Of a DNA stretch of 64,000 nt, positions 44,144 to 52,942 are shown piece after piece. Where the stretch lies: the NCBI GenBank assembly GCA_018824085.1, contig JAHJHI010000022.1, forward strand, positions 62,001 to 126,000, in the 5' to 3' direction. Source of the DNA: Gammaproteobacteria bacterium. Lineage in GTDB: Bacteria > Pseudomonadota > Gammaproteobacteria > Burkholderiales > Rhodocyclaceae. The number at the start of each line of letters is the position of its first letter. The first letter of the stretch is position 1. A program made the position numbers and the translations under genes. Below the pieces are notes generated by a model. The model had not been told where the DNA came from. It did not search any database and saw only the letters and a list, made by a program, of their open reading frames with translations.

Positions 44144-45547
44144 TCAGCGGGTGCCGGCCAGCATGGCGTCGCCCGGCGCGTCGGCACGTTGCTGTCCGGT
44201 CATGAAGAAGTAGGCGGATGCGAGCACGAACAGGCCGAGGAACACGCCCGCAAGCAGGGTGTTGAACCACACCATCGCGAACAGGCAGCCGATGCCCAGC
44301 GCCAGCGCGACGGCCGGGAACAGCGGATAGAACGGCGCGCGGAAGGGTCGCTCCAGCAACGGCTCGGCGGCACGCAGCTTGAACAGCGAAGCCATCGACA
44401 TGATGTACATCACGATGGCGCCGAACACGGACATGGTGACGATGTTCGCGGTCAGCGTCTGGCCACCGAAGCTGATCCATTCGTCGCTGAAGATGGCGGC
44501 GACGCCGATCGCGCCACCGGCCAGCAGTGCCCGATGCGGCGTCTGGAAGCGCGGGCTGAGCGCGGCAAAGTAACGCGGCAGATAGCCGGCGCGGGCCAGC
44601 GCGAAGATCTGCCGCGAGTAGCCCATGATGATCCCGTGGAAGGAGGCGATCAGGCCGAACAGGCCGATCCACACCAGCATGTGCAGCCAGCCGCTGTTCT
44701 CGCCCACGACCGCCTTCATCGCCTGCGGCAGCGGATCGTTGATGTTGGCGATCTGGCGCCAGTCACCCACGCCACCGGCAAAGATCATGACGCCGAACGC
44801 GAGTACCAGCAGCGTCAGGATGCCCGCCACATAGGCAATCGGGATGGTGCGCTTCGGGTCCTTCGACTCTTCGGCCGCCATGGCGGCGCCCTCGATCGCG
44901 AGAAAGAACCAGATCGCGAACGGAATCGACGCGAAGATGCCCGACAGCGCAGTGGCGGAGAATGTGCTTTCGCCGGCCCAGCCGTTGGCGACGAAGTTGC
45001 TCATGCTCCAGCCCGGCGCCACGACGCCCATGAACAGCAGCAATTCGCCGATGGCGAGCAGCGTGACGAACAGTTCGAACGTGGCCGCAATGCTCACGCC
45101 GACCCAGTTCAGTGCGATGAACACGACGTAGGCGCCGAGCGCGATCAGTTTCGGGTCGAGCTGCGGGAACTGCACGTTCAGATAGGCGCCGATGGCGAGC
45201 GAAATGGCCGGTGGCGCGAACACGAATTCGATCAGCGTCGCAAAGCCCGCAACAAAACCGCCGAACGGTCCGAACGCACGGCGCGCGTAGGCGAACGGCC
45301 CGCCTGCGTGCGGAATCGCCGTCGACAGTTCGGTGAAGCTGAAGATGAAGGTCGTATACATCGCCGCCACCAGTATCGTGGCCACGAGAAAACCCAGCGT
45401 GCCCGCCGTGTTCCAGCCGTAGCTCCAGCCGAAGTACTCGCCGGAGATCACGAGACCCACGGCAATGCCCCACAGCTGCAGCGGGCCCAGCACCTTCTTC
45501 AGTGACTGCGGGCTGCCCTGCCCCGCGCTCTCCAGTCTTGACGTCAT
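44144..45547 (-). CDS. eat: Ethanolamine permease (APC family)
   Basis: A 467-residue inner-membrane transporter of the amino acid-polyamine-organocation family, with about 12 membrane helices. The segments GEYFGWSYGWNTAGTLGFL (shortened) and FSFTELSTAIPHAGGPFAYARR, EGAAMAAEESKDP are characteristic of the ethanolamine permease group. First gene of the minus-strand unit, divergent from eutR, with GGAGAGAAAAC before the ATG at 45547. The substrate is inferred from eutBC adjacency and family pattern. Confidence 0.92.
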   Translation of the reverse strand: MTSRLESAGQGSPQSLKKVLGPLQLWGIAVGLVISGEYFGWSYGWNTAGTLGFLVATILVAAMYTTFIFSFTELSTAIPHAGGPFAYARRAFGPFGGFVAGFATLIEFVFAPPAISLAIGAYLNVQFPQLDPKLIALGAYVVFIALNWVGVSIAATFELFVTLLAIGELLLFMGVVAPGWSMSNFVANGWAGESTFSATALSGIFASIPFAIWFFLAIEGAAMAAEESKDPKRTIPIAYVAGILTLLVLAFGVMIFAGGVGDWRQIANINDPLPQAMKAVVGENSGWLHMLVWIGLFGLIASFHGIIMGYSRQIFALARAGYLPRYFAALSPRFQTPHRALLAGGAIGVAAIFSDEWISFGGQTLTANIVTMSVFGAIVMYIMSMASLFKLRAAEPLLERPFRAPFYPLFPAVALALGIGCLFAMVWFNTLLAGVFLGLFVLASAYFFMTGQQRADAPGDAMLAGTR

Positions 45548-45624
45548 GTTTTCTCTCCTCCCGGATCTGCTCCACCGCCACGGCGGAACTCCCCTTGATT
45601 GCATCACCGGGCCCCTGGGCTCAC

Positions 45625-45663
45625 TATCCGGATTCGGAAAAGCGACTATCCCGAATCGGAAAA
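45625..45663. promoter_or_regulatory. Paired 17-bp direct repeats, likely EutR operator
   Basis: TATCCGGATTCGGAAAA (45625-45641) and TATCCCGAATCGGAAAA (45647-45663) differ at two positions and repeat with a 22-base period, two helical turns. They lie between the divergent ethanolamine permease and eutR genes. Direct repeats at this spacing are the usual target of AraC-family activators, so EutR binding is the natural reading. Confidence 0.75.
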
Positions 45664-45748
45664 AGTGGCGCCGATACTGGCACGACCGATGCTAACCATC
45701 GGAAGTAACGGTAAATTCCCTGTCGCGCGAGTGACAGGAGGAGAGGTC

Positions 45749-46789
45749 ATGACAATGGGACAAGGATTCGCGCGGGCACACCGGGACACCGGCAACCTGC
45801 GTGTGCGTCTGAGCCACGACGTCGCCGAGCACGCGGACAACATTTCGCGCTGGCATCAGGAATACGAGCAGCTTTCCGGCGGCGTGTTCGCGGGTTGCGT
45901 GCGTGAAATGCTGATCGAAGGACCGAGCCTGCAGGTGTTTCACGAATACACGCAGCAGGAAACCAGCCAGCAGTGCGGTCCCTGGGCGGGCTCGGTGTGG
46001 ATGGGATTGCCCGATCTGTCGCGCACCGGCGAAGTGCGCTTTTGCGGCCGTGCGCACGCGGACGGGGTGCCCCTGATGATGGCGCGGGCCAGCAGCGGCT
46101 TCTCGCTGCGCACGCCGCGCAGTTTCGGCATCTACGGCATCGTGGCCGACGAACGGTGGCTGGCGTCCCGGCTTGCCGGCCGGGACGGCCGGCACCTTGA
46201 ATACCTGCTCACGCACGGCTCCGTCGCCAGCCGCCCCGTCAGTCCGTCGCGCCACAGCGAGCTTTGCTTCCTCATCGAGGGCCTGCTGCAGCGCAGCGAC
46301 GGCAACGCGAATGGCGCGAACGCGGAGGCGCTGTGCGTGCGCCTCGTCGATCTGCTGCTCGACAGCCTGGGCGACGCGCCGCATCCGCCCGCGCGCACGG
46401 TGCTCGAACAGCGCCGGTTCGACATCGTGATGCAGGCGCGCGACATCGCGCTGCGGCCCGACGTCGCACTGGAGGGCGTGGATGATCTGTGCGGGCGCCT
46501 GCACGTCACGCGCCGGACGCTGCAGAACCACTTCAACTGCGTGCTCGGCATGGCGCCCAAGGACTACCTCAAGCGCGTGCGACTGAATGCCGTGCGCCGC
46601 GAGCTGCAGCATGGCGGCGATCCGGCGCGCTGCGTGCACGACATCGCCACCCGGTGGGGTTTCTGGCACCTCGGCCACTTCTCCCACGATTACCGGACGC
46701 TGTTCGGGGAATTGCCGTCGATGACGCTGCGGCGCGCGCTTGCGCCCGCGCAGCAGCTCGCCGGCGTTGTGCACCCGGCCGGGCAGTGA
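45749..46789 (+). CDS. eutR: EutR-type AraC family regulator
   Basis: A 346-residue AraC/XylS regulator. The C-terminal helix-turn-helix pair (about 240-340) reads DDLCGRLHVTRRTLQNHFNCVLGMAPKDYLKRVRL and IATRWGFWHLGHFSHDYRTLFGELPS in part, close to EutR, which activates eut genes in response to ethanolamine and B12. The ATG at 45749 follows GGAGGAGAGG; earlier in-frame codons run through the operator region. Divergent from the ethanolamine permease, which it probably controls together with eutBC. Confidence 0.9.
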   Translation: MTMGQGFARAHRDTGNLRVRLSHDVAEHADNISRWHQEYEQLSGGVFAGCVREMLIEGPSLQVFHEYTQQETSQQCGPWAGSVWMGLPDLSRTGEVRFCGRAHADGVPLMMARASSGFSLRTPRSFGIYGIVADERWLASRLAGRDGRHLEYLLTHGSVASRPVSPSRHSELCFLIEGLLQRSDGNANGANAEALCVRLVDLLLDSLGDAPHPPARTVLEQRRFDIVMQARDIALRPDVALEGVDDLCGRLHVTRRTLQNHFNCVLGMAPKDYLKRVRLNAVRRELQHGGDPARCVHDIATRWGFWHLGHFSHDYRTLFGELPSMTLRRALAPAQQLAGVVHPAGQ

Positions 46790-46827
46790 TATCGTCAGGC
46801 TTCCCGTCCGCCCAGCCCGGTACCGAC

Positions 46828-47019
46828 ATGCGACTGCTGCTCGCCATCTTCCTGCCCTTCATGGTGTTCTTCACGATCGGCCGCCCGATCGCCGGCGTGA
46901 TCTGCCTCATCCTGCAACTGACGCTGATCGGCTGGATACCGGCCGCCCTGTGGGCGGTATATTCATTGAGCCAGTACAAGACCGAACGCAGGATCGACGA
47001 AGCGCTCGGCCGGCGCTGA
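46828..47019 (+). CDS. YqaE/Pmp3 family small membrane protein
   Basis: A 63-residue protein with two hydrophobic helices (residues about 2-22 and 25-47: LLAIFLPFMVFFTIGRPIAG and VICLILQLTLIGWIPAALWA) and a short charged tail, the Pmp3/YqaE pattern. Members are stress-induced small membrane proteins; the precise role is unclear. It lies 38 bases after eutR and converges with the SoxYZ-like gene, ending one base from it. Too short for confident function. Confidence 0.85.
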   Translation: MRLLLAIFLPFMVFFTIGRPIAGVICLILQLTLIGWIPAALWAVYSLSQYKTERRIDEALGRR

Positions 47020-47856
47020 TCACTCCCGCATGCCCGCCCTCTCGCCGGGCCGTATCGCCAGCGTCTGGGTGAACGTCAGGTCGTCCGAGTCGACCACCTT
47101 CGCCAGCAGCTCGCCACCTGCGTCGCCCGGACGGAAGTGGAAGCGCAGCTGCGGGTTCTCGCTCAGCGCGAAATCGACGTCGGCGCTCAGCAACAGGCGT
47201 CCCGCATAGCTGACCTCCATGTGGCGCACGAAGCGCGCCGGCGTGTAGAGCCGCGTCACCTGGTCCATCTGCATGCCGTTGAGGTTGGGATGGCTGACCA
47301 TCAGTGTCGCAGTCGAAGTCTGTCCTTCGGCCGATTCGCCATCCACCCGCAGCTTCATCTTGCCCAGCCGCGCCATCGCGGCCTCCAGGTCCTTGCCGGC
47401 CGGCGCCGAACAGCCGCCCGCCGCCCGCACATACTTGCTCGACACATGCAGCTTGCCGTCACTGGTTTCGGCAACCGCCCGCATCCATGTGTACTGCTCG
47501 ACCCGCACGCGTGTGTCGATGTCGGCGCGCCCGGCTTCCGGCGACAGCGTGAAAGCGGCGGCAACCGGTGTGGGATTGCCGTCGATGAGCAGCCACATCC
47601 TCGTGATGTGATAGTCCGGCGTCTGGTCGATCTTCGCCCGCAGGCCGACCGGCACCACGGCGGCGTCCTCTGCACGGAACGGCGCGTCGATCTCGATCAC
47701 GTCGCTCGACTCGACCACCTGCCGGCCGGCGAACAGCGTGGCCTGCACGGTGCGCCACACTTCGGTGTCCCCGGACGGATCGCCGGCTGCGCCGGCCGGC
47801 ATCAGATACAGCGCGCATGCCAGGCACAGTGCCGCGCGCAGGGCTTTCATGCTCAT
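47020..47856 (-). CDS. Quinoprotein dehydrogenase-associated SoxYZ-like carrier
   Basis: A 278-residue exported protein fusing a SoxY-like and a SoxZ-like domain. A signal peptide (about 1-25) precedes the SoxY part, which ends with GGC (C149), resembling the GGCGG swinging-arm cysteine of SoxY but in mid-protein; the SoxZ-like part follows (TATLMVSHPNLNGMQMDQ in part, then FTQTLAIRPG). I recall this family (TIGR04557 type) beside PQQ-dependent dehydrogenases in methylotrophs; no such dehydrogenase is in this window. GGAGG lies five bases before the ATG at 47856. Divergent from a Crp regulator. Confidence 0.82.
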   Translation of the reverse strand: MSMKALRAALCLACALYLMPAGAAGDPSGDTEVWRTVQATLFAGRQVVESSDVIEIDAPFRAEDAAVVPVGLRAKIDQTPDYHITRMWLLIDGNPTPVAAAFTLSPEAGRADIDTRVRVEQYTWMRAVAETSDGKLHVSSKYVRAAGGCSAPAGKDLEAAMARLGKMKLRVDGESAEGQTSTATLMVSHPNLNGMQMDQVTRLYTPARFVRHMEVSYAGRLLLSADVDFALSENPQLRFHFRPGDAGGELLAKVVDSDDLTFTQTLAIRPGERAGMRE

Positions 47857-47981
47857 GGTGTCCTCCTCGTTTTATCTGTACCGCCATTGGACGACGCGGA
47901 GATGCCGCGCATCTGCGACTAAGTCACATTCGGGCATCCGGCAGACCCTAGAATCAGCGGTCAACGAGGAGGAGACATTCC

Positions 47982-48674
47982 ATGACGCGGTACATCGGAT
48001 CGCCCGGACAGTGGCGGGACTGGATCACCCGTTTCCCGGCACTTGATGCGCTGCCGCCGGCCGAACGCAAGGAGCTGCTCGACAACAGCTCGGAAGTGCG
48101 CCTGTCGGCCGGCGAAACGGGCTATCGCGAAGGCGACGCCTGCAGCAACTTCATCCTGCGCATCGAGGGCTGGTCGCGCATCCAGCGTCTGTCCGCCAAC
48201 GGCCGCGAGGTACTGCTGTATCGCGTCGGCCCGGGCGACTCCTGCGTGCTGACCACGTCCTGCCTGCTCGGCGTGGCGCGCTATCCGGCAGCCAGCACGG
48301 CGGAAACCGATCTGCGTGAAGTCGCCATCGCGGGCACTACGTTCCGCACGCTGCTCAACCAGTCCGAGCCCTTCAGACAGTTCGTGTTCGAGCACTACGG
48401 CCGCCTGCTGTCGGACATGATCACGCTGCTTGATGCGCTCAAGTTCCGGCGGCTGGACGCACGGCTGGCGGAATTGCTGCTGGCGCGCACCGTCGATGGC
48501 CTTACGCTGGCCGACACGCACAGCCGCATCGCGACCGATCTCGGCAGCACGCGCGAGCCGGTGGGACGCATCCTCAAGCAGTGGGCACGCAAGGACTGGA
48601 TCACCATGGCGCGCGGACGCATCGAGGTCATCGACCGCGATGCGCTGACCGAGTTGGCCACCGACCAGACGTGA
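47982..48674 (+). CDS. Crp/Fnr family transcriptional regulator
   Basis: A 230-residue regulator with an N-terminal cyclic-nucleotide-binding-like beta-roll (about 40-130) and a C-terminal winged helix (about 165-220, HSRIATDLGSTREPVGRIL). The Fnr cysteine cluster is absent. GGAGGAGACATTCC precedes the start. It is divergent from the SoxYZ-like carrier with 125 bases between and may regulate it; the effector is unknown. A 7-bp hairpin follows its stop. Confidence 0.9.
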   Translation: MTRYIGSPGQWRDWITRFPALDALPPAERKELLDNSSEVRLSAGETGYREGDACSNFILRIEGWSRIQRLSANGREVLLYRVGPGDSCVLTTSCLLGVARYPAASTAETDLREVAIAGTTFRTLLNQSEPFRQFVFEHYGRLLSDMITLLDALKFRRLDARLAELLLARTVDGLTLADTHSRIATDLGSTREPVGRILKQWARKDWITMARGRIEVIDRDALTELATDQT

Positions 48675-48687
48675 GCATCCATGCGCG

Positions 48688-48706
48688 GGCGGCAGAAATT
48701 GCCGCC
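48688..48706 (+). terminator. Hairpin between crp-like gene and fliO
   Basis: GGCGGCA-GAAAT-TGCCGCC is a perfect 7-bp hairpin 13 bases after the regulator stop. It lacks a T-tract, so termination would be weak or factor-dependent. It lies 57 bases before fliO. Confidence 0.4.
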
Positions 48707-48762
48707 TGAAACGGCGTCTATTCCCGGACTGAAACCGGCGCCGTGCGCGCTAGCCTGTGCGC

Positions 48763-49179
48763 ATGAACAGATTGCTTCCCTCTTTCCTGCTGTTTGCCGC
48801 CAACGGCGCAGCGCACGCCCAGGACGCCGTCGAGGCACCGGCGTCCGGCGCGGGTGCCGTGGTGCAGATGCTGGGCGCGCTGGCGCTGGTCCTGCTCGTC
48901 ATGTTTGCACTGCTGTGGGCGCTGAAGCGCCTCTCCGGCGGGCGCGTGCCCGGTTCGGCACCGATACGGACGATCGGCGGCATCGCCGTCGGTTCGCGCG
49001 AACGTGTCGTGCTGCTGGAGATCGGCGAGCACTGGCTGGTCGTCGGCGTCGCGCCGGGTTCGGTCAGCGGCATCGCCACGCTGCCGCGCGGCGACCTCGG
49101 CCAGGACAGCGACGGCGCGAAGCCGGCCGCAGCCGATTTCGGCACACTGCTGGCCCGGCTGAAAGCCGGACGTTCATGA
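48763..49179 (+). CDS. fliO: Flagellar biosynthetic protein FliO
   Basis: FliO helps assemble the FliPQR export gate. The 138-residue protein has an N-terminal hydrophobic signal-like stretch, one membrane helix (about 30-52, [23 protein letters not shown]) and the FliO cytoplasmic domain ([31 protein letters not shown] in part). FliO is poorly conserved, but position before fliP and this motif settle it. It restarts the operon broken after fliN; its own promoter was not recognised. The stop overlaps fliP. Confidence 0.9.
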   Translation: MNRLLPSFLLFAANGAAHAQDAVEAPASGAGAVVQMLGALALVLLVMFALLWALKRLSGGRVPGSAPIRTIGGIAVGSRERVVLLEIGEHWLVVGVAPGSVSGIATLPRGDLGQDSDGAKPAAADFGTLLARLKAGRS

Positions 49180-49928
49180 TGCGCCGGTCCGTCGCTGCAC
49201 TTGCGCTGGCGGCCGTCGGCGCAATCGTCGCGCCGCAGGCGTTCGCGCAGGCGCTGCCCGCACTCACGAGCACGCCAGCGCCCGACGGCGGCACGAACTG
49301 GTCGCTGTCGATCCAGACGCTGCTGCTGCTGACCAGCCTTTCCTTCCTGCCGGCCATCATCCTGATGATGACCAGCTTCACGCGCATCATCATCGTGCTG
49401 TCGCTGCTGCGGCAGGCGCTGGGCACGCAATCGAGCCCGCCGAATCAGGTGCTGATCGGACTGGCGCTGTTCCTCAGTTTTTTCATCATGTCGCCGGTCG
49501 GCGAGAAGATCTATGTGGACGCCTACATTCCGCTGACGGAGAACCGCATCGGCTTCGAACAGGCGCTGGACATCGGTGCCAAGCCACTCAAGACCTTCAT
49601 GCTCAAACAGGTGCGCGAGCCGGACATCGAACTGTTCATGCGCCTGTCCAACACGCCGAAGGTCGCGAGCTCGGACGAACTGCCGATGCGCGTCGTCGTG
49701 CCGGCCTATGTCACGTCCGAGCTGAAAACCGCCTTCCAGATCGGTTTCATCATCTTCATCCCCTTCATCATCATCGACATGGTGGTCGCCTCGGTGCTGA
49801 TGTCGATGGGCATGATGATGATGTCGCCGGTCATCGTGTCGCTGCCGTTCAAGCTCATGCTGTTCGTTCTGGTGGACGGCTGGAACCTCATCCTCGGCAC
49901 GCTGGTGTCGAGCTTCGGCCAGATCTGA
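49176..49928 (+). CDS. fliP: Flagellar biosynthetic protein FliP
   Basis: FliP is the main subunit of the export gate. The 250-residue protein has a signal peptide (about 1-25), four hydrophobic segments and the family signatures [35 protein letters not shown] and [11 protein letters not shown]-like ([22 protein letters not shown]). The start at 49176 overlaps the fliO stop in an ATGATG; the second ATG at 49179 is possible. Confidence 0.95.
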   Translation: MMRRSVAALALAAVGAIVAPQAFAQALPALTSTPAPDGGTNWSLSIQTLLLLTSLSFLPAIILMMTSFTRIIIVLSLLRQALGTQSSPPNQVLIGLALFLSFFIMSPVGEKIYVDAYIPLTENRIGFEQALDIGAKPLKTFMLKQVREPDIELFMRLSNTPKVASSDELPMRVVVPAYVTSELKTAFQIGFIIFIPFIIIDMVVASVLMSMGMMMMSPVIVSLPFKLMLFVLVDGWNLILGTLVSSFGQI

Positions 49929-49938
49929 AAGGGCTTTC

Positions 49939-50208
49939 ATGACTCCGACCACGGTTGTCGACATCGGCCGCCAGGCCGTCGAAACATTGCTGCTGGTGTC
50001 TGCCCCGCTGCTCGCCGCCGCGCTCATCACCGGCCTCATCGTCAGCATTTTCCAGGCCGCGACCCAGGTCAATGAAATGACGCTGTCGTTCATCCCGAAA
50101 CTCATCGCGGTGTTTGCAGTACTGGTGATCGGCGGACCGTGGATGATCACCATCATGACCGACTACATGCGCCGGCTGTACTCGTCCATCCCGTCGCTGC
50201 TCGGCTGA
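49939..50208 (+). CDS. fliQ: Flagellar biosynthetic protein FliQ
   Basis: FliQ is a small two-helix membrane component of the export gate. The 89-residue protein has the family pattern ETLLLVSAPLLAAALITGLIVSIFQAATQVNEMTL in part and PKLIAVFAVLVIGGPWMI. It lies 10 bases after fliP and 30 before fliR. Firm by sequence and position. Confidence 0.95.
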   Translation: MTPTTVVDIGRQAVETLLLVSAPLLAAALITGLIVSIFQAATQVNEMTLSFIPKLIAVFAVLVIGGPWMITIMTDYMRRLYSSIPSLLG

Positions 50209-50238
50209 TGCGGTGACGCACCGGCCACGCACCGTCGC

Positions 50239-51012
50239 ATGATCTCGCTGAGCACGGCACAACTCGACCTGTGGATGGCGGGATTCCTGTTTCCGCTGGC
50301 CCGCGTGCTCGGACTCATCGCGACCGCACCGGTATTCAGCAACCGTGCGTTTCCCGCGCGTGTCAGGCTCGGTCTCGCGGCGATGATGACGCTGGCGCTG
50401 CTGCCGACGCTGGAGCCGTCCGGCCTGACCGTCGGCTCCTGGCCCGGCTTGCTCGCCCTGATACAGCAGATGCTCATTGGCATCGCGCTCGGCTTCGCGA
50501 TGCGCATCATATTCACCGCCATCGATCTTGCCGGTGAGCTGATCGGCCTGCAGATGGGTCTCGGCTTCGCCATGTTCTACGACCCGGACAACGCCGCGCA
50601 ATCGCCGGTCATTTCGGAATTCCTCGGCCTGCTCGCAACACTGGTGTTCCTGGCCATCAACGGCCACCTGATGCTGCTGGCGGTGCTCGGCAACAGCTTC
50701 GAGTGGTGGCCCGTCGGCGCCGACCTGTTTCCTGCCGGCGGATGGCTGGCGCTGGCGCGCTGGGGCAGCACGGTGTTTTCGGCCGGACTCATGATCGCGC
50801 TGCCTCTGATCGCGGCGCTGCTGGTGGTCAACATCGCGCTGGCAGTGCTGACGCGCGCGGCGCCCTCGCTGAACCTGTTCGCCATCGGCTTTCCGGTCAC
50901 GCTGATCGCAGGCTTCGTGATGCTGCTGTTGTCGCTGCCCTTTCTGGCGCCCAGCCTGCAGCGCCTGTTCGACTACGGGCTGCAGACGGTGGCACAGCTG
51001 GCGATAGGCTGA
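50239..51012 (+). CDS. fliR: Flagellar biosynthetic protein FliR
   Basis: FliR completes the export gate. The 257-residue protein has about six hydrophobic segments and family motifs (RVLGLIATAPVFSNRAFPARVRLGLA in part; GLQMGLGFAMFYDPDNAAQSPVISEFLG in part; LTRAAPSLNLFAIGFP). Length is typical. It ends the fliOPQR unit; flhB, flhA and flhF, which often follow, are not in this window. It converges with rpoS. Confidence 0.95.
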   Translation: MISLSTAQLDLWMAGFLFPLARVLGLIATAPVFSNRAFPARVRLGLAAMMTLALLPTLEPSGLTVGSWPGLLALIQQMLIGIALGFAMRIIFTAIDLAGELIGLQMGLGFAMFYDPDNAAQSPVISEFLGLLATLVFLAINGHLMLLAVLGNSFEWWPVGADLFPAGGWLALARWGSTVFSAGLMIALPLIAALLVVNIALAVLTRAAPSLNLFAIGFPVTLIAGFVMLLLSLPFLAPSLQRLFDYGLQTVAQLAIG

Positions 51013-51039
51013 CGGCTCAAGCGCCGCACAGCAGAAGGT

Positions 51040-51984
51040 TCAGAGCAGTACGTCGCGCGACACACCGGCGCGGCGCAGTATCTTGCGCAATTGCGCGAGC
51101 GCCTCGAGTTGTATCTGGCGCACGCGCTCACGCGTCAGGCTGAGCCGTTCGGCAAGCTCCTCCAGCGTGGCGATGTCGCAGCCATTGATGCCGTAACGGA
51201 ACTCGACGACGGTGCGCTGCTTCTCCGACAGCTGCGCGATCCACGAATGCACCAGACCGCCGATCTCGGCATTCTGGATCTGCATCTCCGGTCCTTCCTG
51301 ATTGTCGTCGGCCAGCGATTCGCCGATGGACAGCGACGGATCGATGTCCAGCGGCGCATCCAGCGACGCCGTGTGCTCGTTCAGGGACAGGATGTGGCGC
51401 ACGTCCTCCACTGGCTTGGCCAGCAGCTGCGCGATGTCCTCGGCGCAACAGTCGCCGCCGCTACGTGACTCCAGGCTGCGCATCGCGCGCAACACCTGGT
51501 TGAGCTCCTTCACGACGTGCACCGGCAGCCGTATCGTGCGCGACTGGTTCATGATCGCGCGCTCGATGTTCTGGCGTATCCACCACGTGGCGTAGGTCGA
51601 AAAACGGAAGCCGCGTTCAGGATCGAATTTTTCCAGTGCGTGGATCAGGCCGAGGTTGCCCTCCTCGACCAGATCAAGCAGTGGCATGCCGCGATTCAGG
51701 TAGTGCTTGGCGATGTTCACGACGAGGCGCAGATTGCGCTCGATCATCGTCTGCCGGGCGGCAAAGTCGCCTTCGCGCACGCGGCGCGTCAGTGCCAGTT
51801 CTTCCGCCGGCGTCAGCAGCGGATTGGCACCGATCTCATTCAGATAGAGCTGGGTTGCATCACCGAGGAACTCGGCCTCCGGCGGCTCCGTGACGACCTC
51901 CGGCACGTCGATGCCGCTGTCGACTGCTTCATCCTCGACCGGCTCGACGGGTTCGGCATCTTCGGGCAGCGACAGATCGGACAT
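51040..51984 (-). CDS. rpoS: RNA polymerase sigma factor RpoS
   Basis: The stationary-phase and general stress sigma factor. The 314-residue protein has regions 1.2 (TQLYLNEIGANPLLTPAEE), 2 (NLRLVVNIAKHYLNRGMPLLDLVEEGNLGLI in part; TYATWWIRQNIERAI), 3 and 4 (LEELAERLSLTRERVRQIQ). The N-terminal segment and order rpoS-nlpD-pcm-surE match RpoS rather than RpoD or RpoH. It is 8 bases after nlpD; its main promoter is probably within nlpD as in other proteobacteria. Confidence 0.96.
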   Translation of the reverse strand: MSDLSLPEDAEPVEPVEDEAVDSGIDVPEVVTEPPEAEFLGDATQLYLNEIGANPLLTPAEELALTRRVREGDFAARQTMIERNLRLVVNIAKHYLNRGMPLLDLVEEGNLGLIHALEKFDPERGFRFSTYATWWIRQNIERAIMNQSRTIRLPVHVVKELNQVLRAMRSLESRSGGDCCAEDIAQLLAKPVEDVRHILSLNEHTASLDAPLDIDPSLSIGESLADDNQEGPEMQIQNAEIGGLVHSWIAQLSEKQRTVVEFRYGINGCDIATLEELAERLSLTRERVRQIQLEALAQLRKILRRAGVSRDVLL

Positions 51985-51991
51985 GGCGGCT

Positions 51992-52942
51992 CTATCTCGG
52001 TGGCAGGTACTTCAGCGGATCGACGGGCTTGCCCTGGCGTCGTATTTCGAAGTGCAGCCTGGGCTTGCCGGCCTCGGTATCGGAATCGCCGAGTTCGGCA
52101 ATCCTTTGTCCGCGTTTCACCGTATCGCGTTCCTGAACGAGAATCTTGCTGTTGTGTGCATAGGCGGACAAGAACGTGTTGTCGTGCTTGACGATCACAA
52201 GTTTGCCATAACCGCGCATCGCCTCGCCCGCATAGACGACCCGGCCGCCCGCAGCCGCGAGTACCGGTTCGCCAAGACGCCCCGCCACATCGACGCCCTT
52301 GCTGGAGCCGTCCCCGAAACGCGCGATCACGCGCCCGCCTGCCGGCCAGCTCCACTCGACGCCCTCCTCCGTGCGCACCGCGGCAGGCGCTGCGGGGGCT
52401 GCTGCCGTCGCCGCAGGCACAGCTGCTGCGGCCGGCGCCTGCGCTGCAGTCGCCGGTTTCGCCGCCCCGCCACCCGCTTTCATGCGCGCCAGCATGTCAT
52501 CCGAATAGGGCTCGATCCCGCCCAGCGGTTCACGCTTCAGCATTGCCGAACTCGCCGTAGCCGTCTCGGCCGGCGGCGTTGCCGGAGCCGCCGTTTCAAG
52601 GGGCCGTGATTCGACGGCCGAAGGCGCGATCGGCTGCGTCTGCACCGCACCCTCGACCGGCGCAACGCGCAGCTCCTGTCCGATGCGGATCAGATTCGCG
52701 TTATCAAGATTGTTCCACGTCACCAGATCACGCCAGTCCTGGCCATGTTCGAGCGCAATGCTGTAGAGCGTCTCGCCTTTCTGCACGATGTGATGTCCGG
52801 CGCGCGCCACCGGCGCAGCCGGTGCGGGCAGAGCCTGCGCGGCGGTCGCCGGCGCCCGCTCTTCAATCGGTGCGGGACGGTTGCCCGCGCACGACGCAAG
52901 CAGCACACAGACCCCTGACAGGATGGACAGCGTTTTCTTCAT
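51992..52942 (-). CDS. nlpD: NlpD-type lipoprotein, LysM + degenerate M23 domain
   Basis: NlpD activates a cell-wall amidase during division. The 316-residue protein has a lipoprotein signal with the lipobox LLASC (Cys at about 18), a LysM domain (about 52-95, [23 protein letters not shown] in part), an Ala/Pro linker and a C-terminal LytM/M23 domain ending [19 protein letters not shown]. The first metal-ligand His is replaced (KGVDVAG instead of HxGxD), so the domain is probably regulatory, as in E. coli NlpD. Overlaps pcm by four bases. Confidence 0.94.
   Translation of the reverse strand: MKKTLSILSGVCVLLASCAGNRPAPIEERAPATAAQALPAPAAPVARAGHHIVQKGETLYSIALEHGQDWRDLVTWNNLDNANLIRIGQELRVAPVEGAVQTQPIAPSAVESRPLETAAPATPPAETATASSAMLKREPLGGIEPYSDDMLARMKAGGGAAKPATAAQAPAAAAVPAATAAAPAAPAAVRTEEGVEWSWPAGGRVIARFGDGSSKGVDVAGRLGEPVLAAAGGRVVYAGEAMRGYGKLVIVKHDNTFLSAYAHNSKILVQERDTVKRGQRIAELGDSDTEAGKPRLHFEIRRQGKPVDPLKYLPPR

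Noticed and set aside
42574-44205. 543-codon plus-strand frame across eutB
   Set aside because: Shadow of eutB; no ribosome site or motif and an Arg/His/Gln-rich composition.
44132-45505. 457-codon plus-strand frame across the ethanolamine permease
   Set aside because: Shadow of a 12-helix transporter; very rich in His, Glu, Arg and Gln with no hydrophobic or domain pattern.
48675-48762. Possible sigma-54 or sigma-28 promoter of fliO
   Set aside because: GG and GC are present near 48688-48702, but the spacing is wrong, and there is no TAAA -35; only a hairpin is supported.
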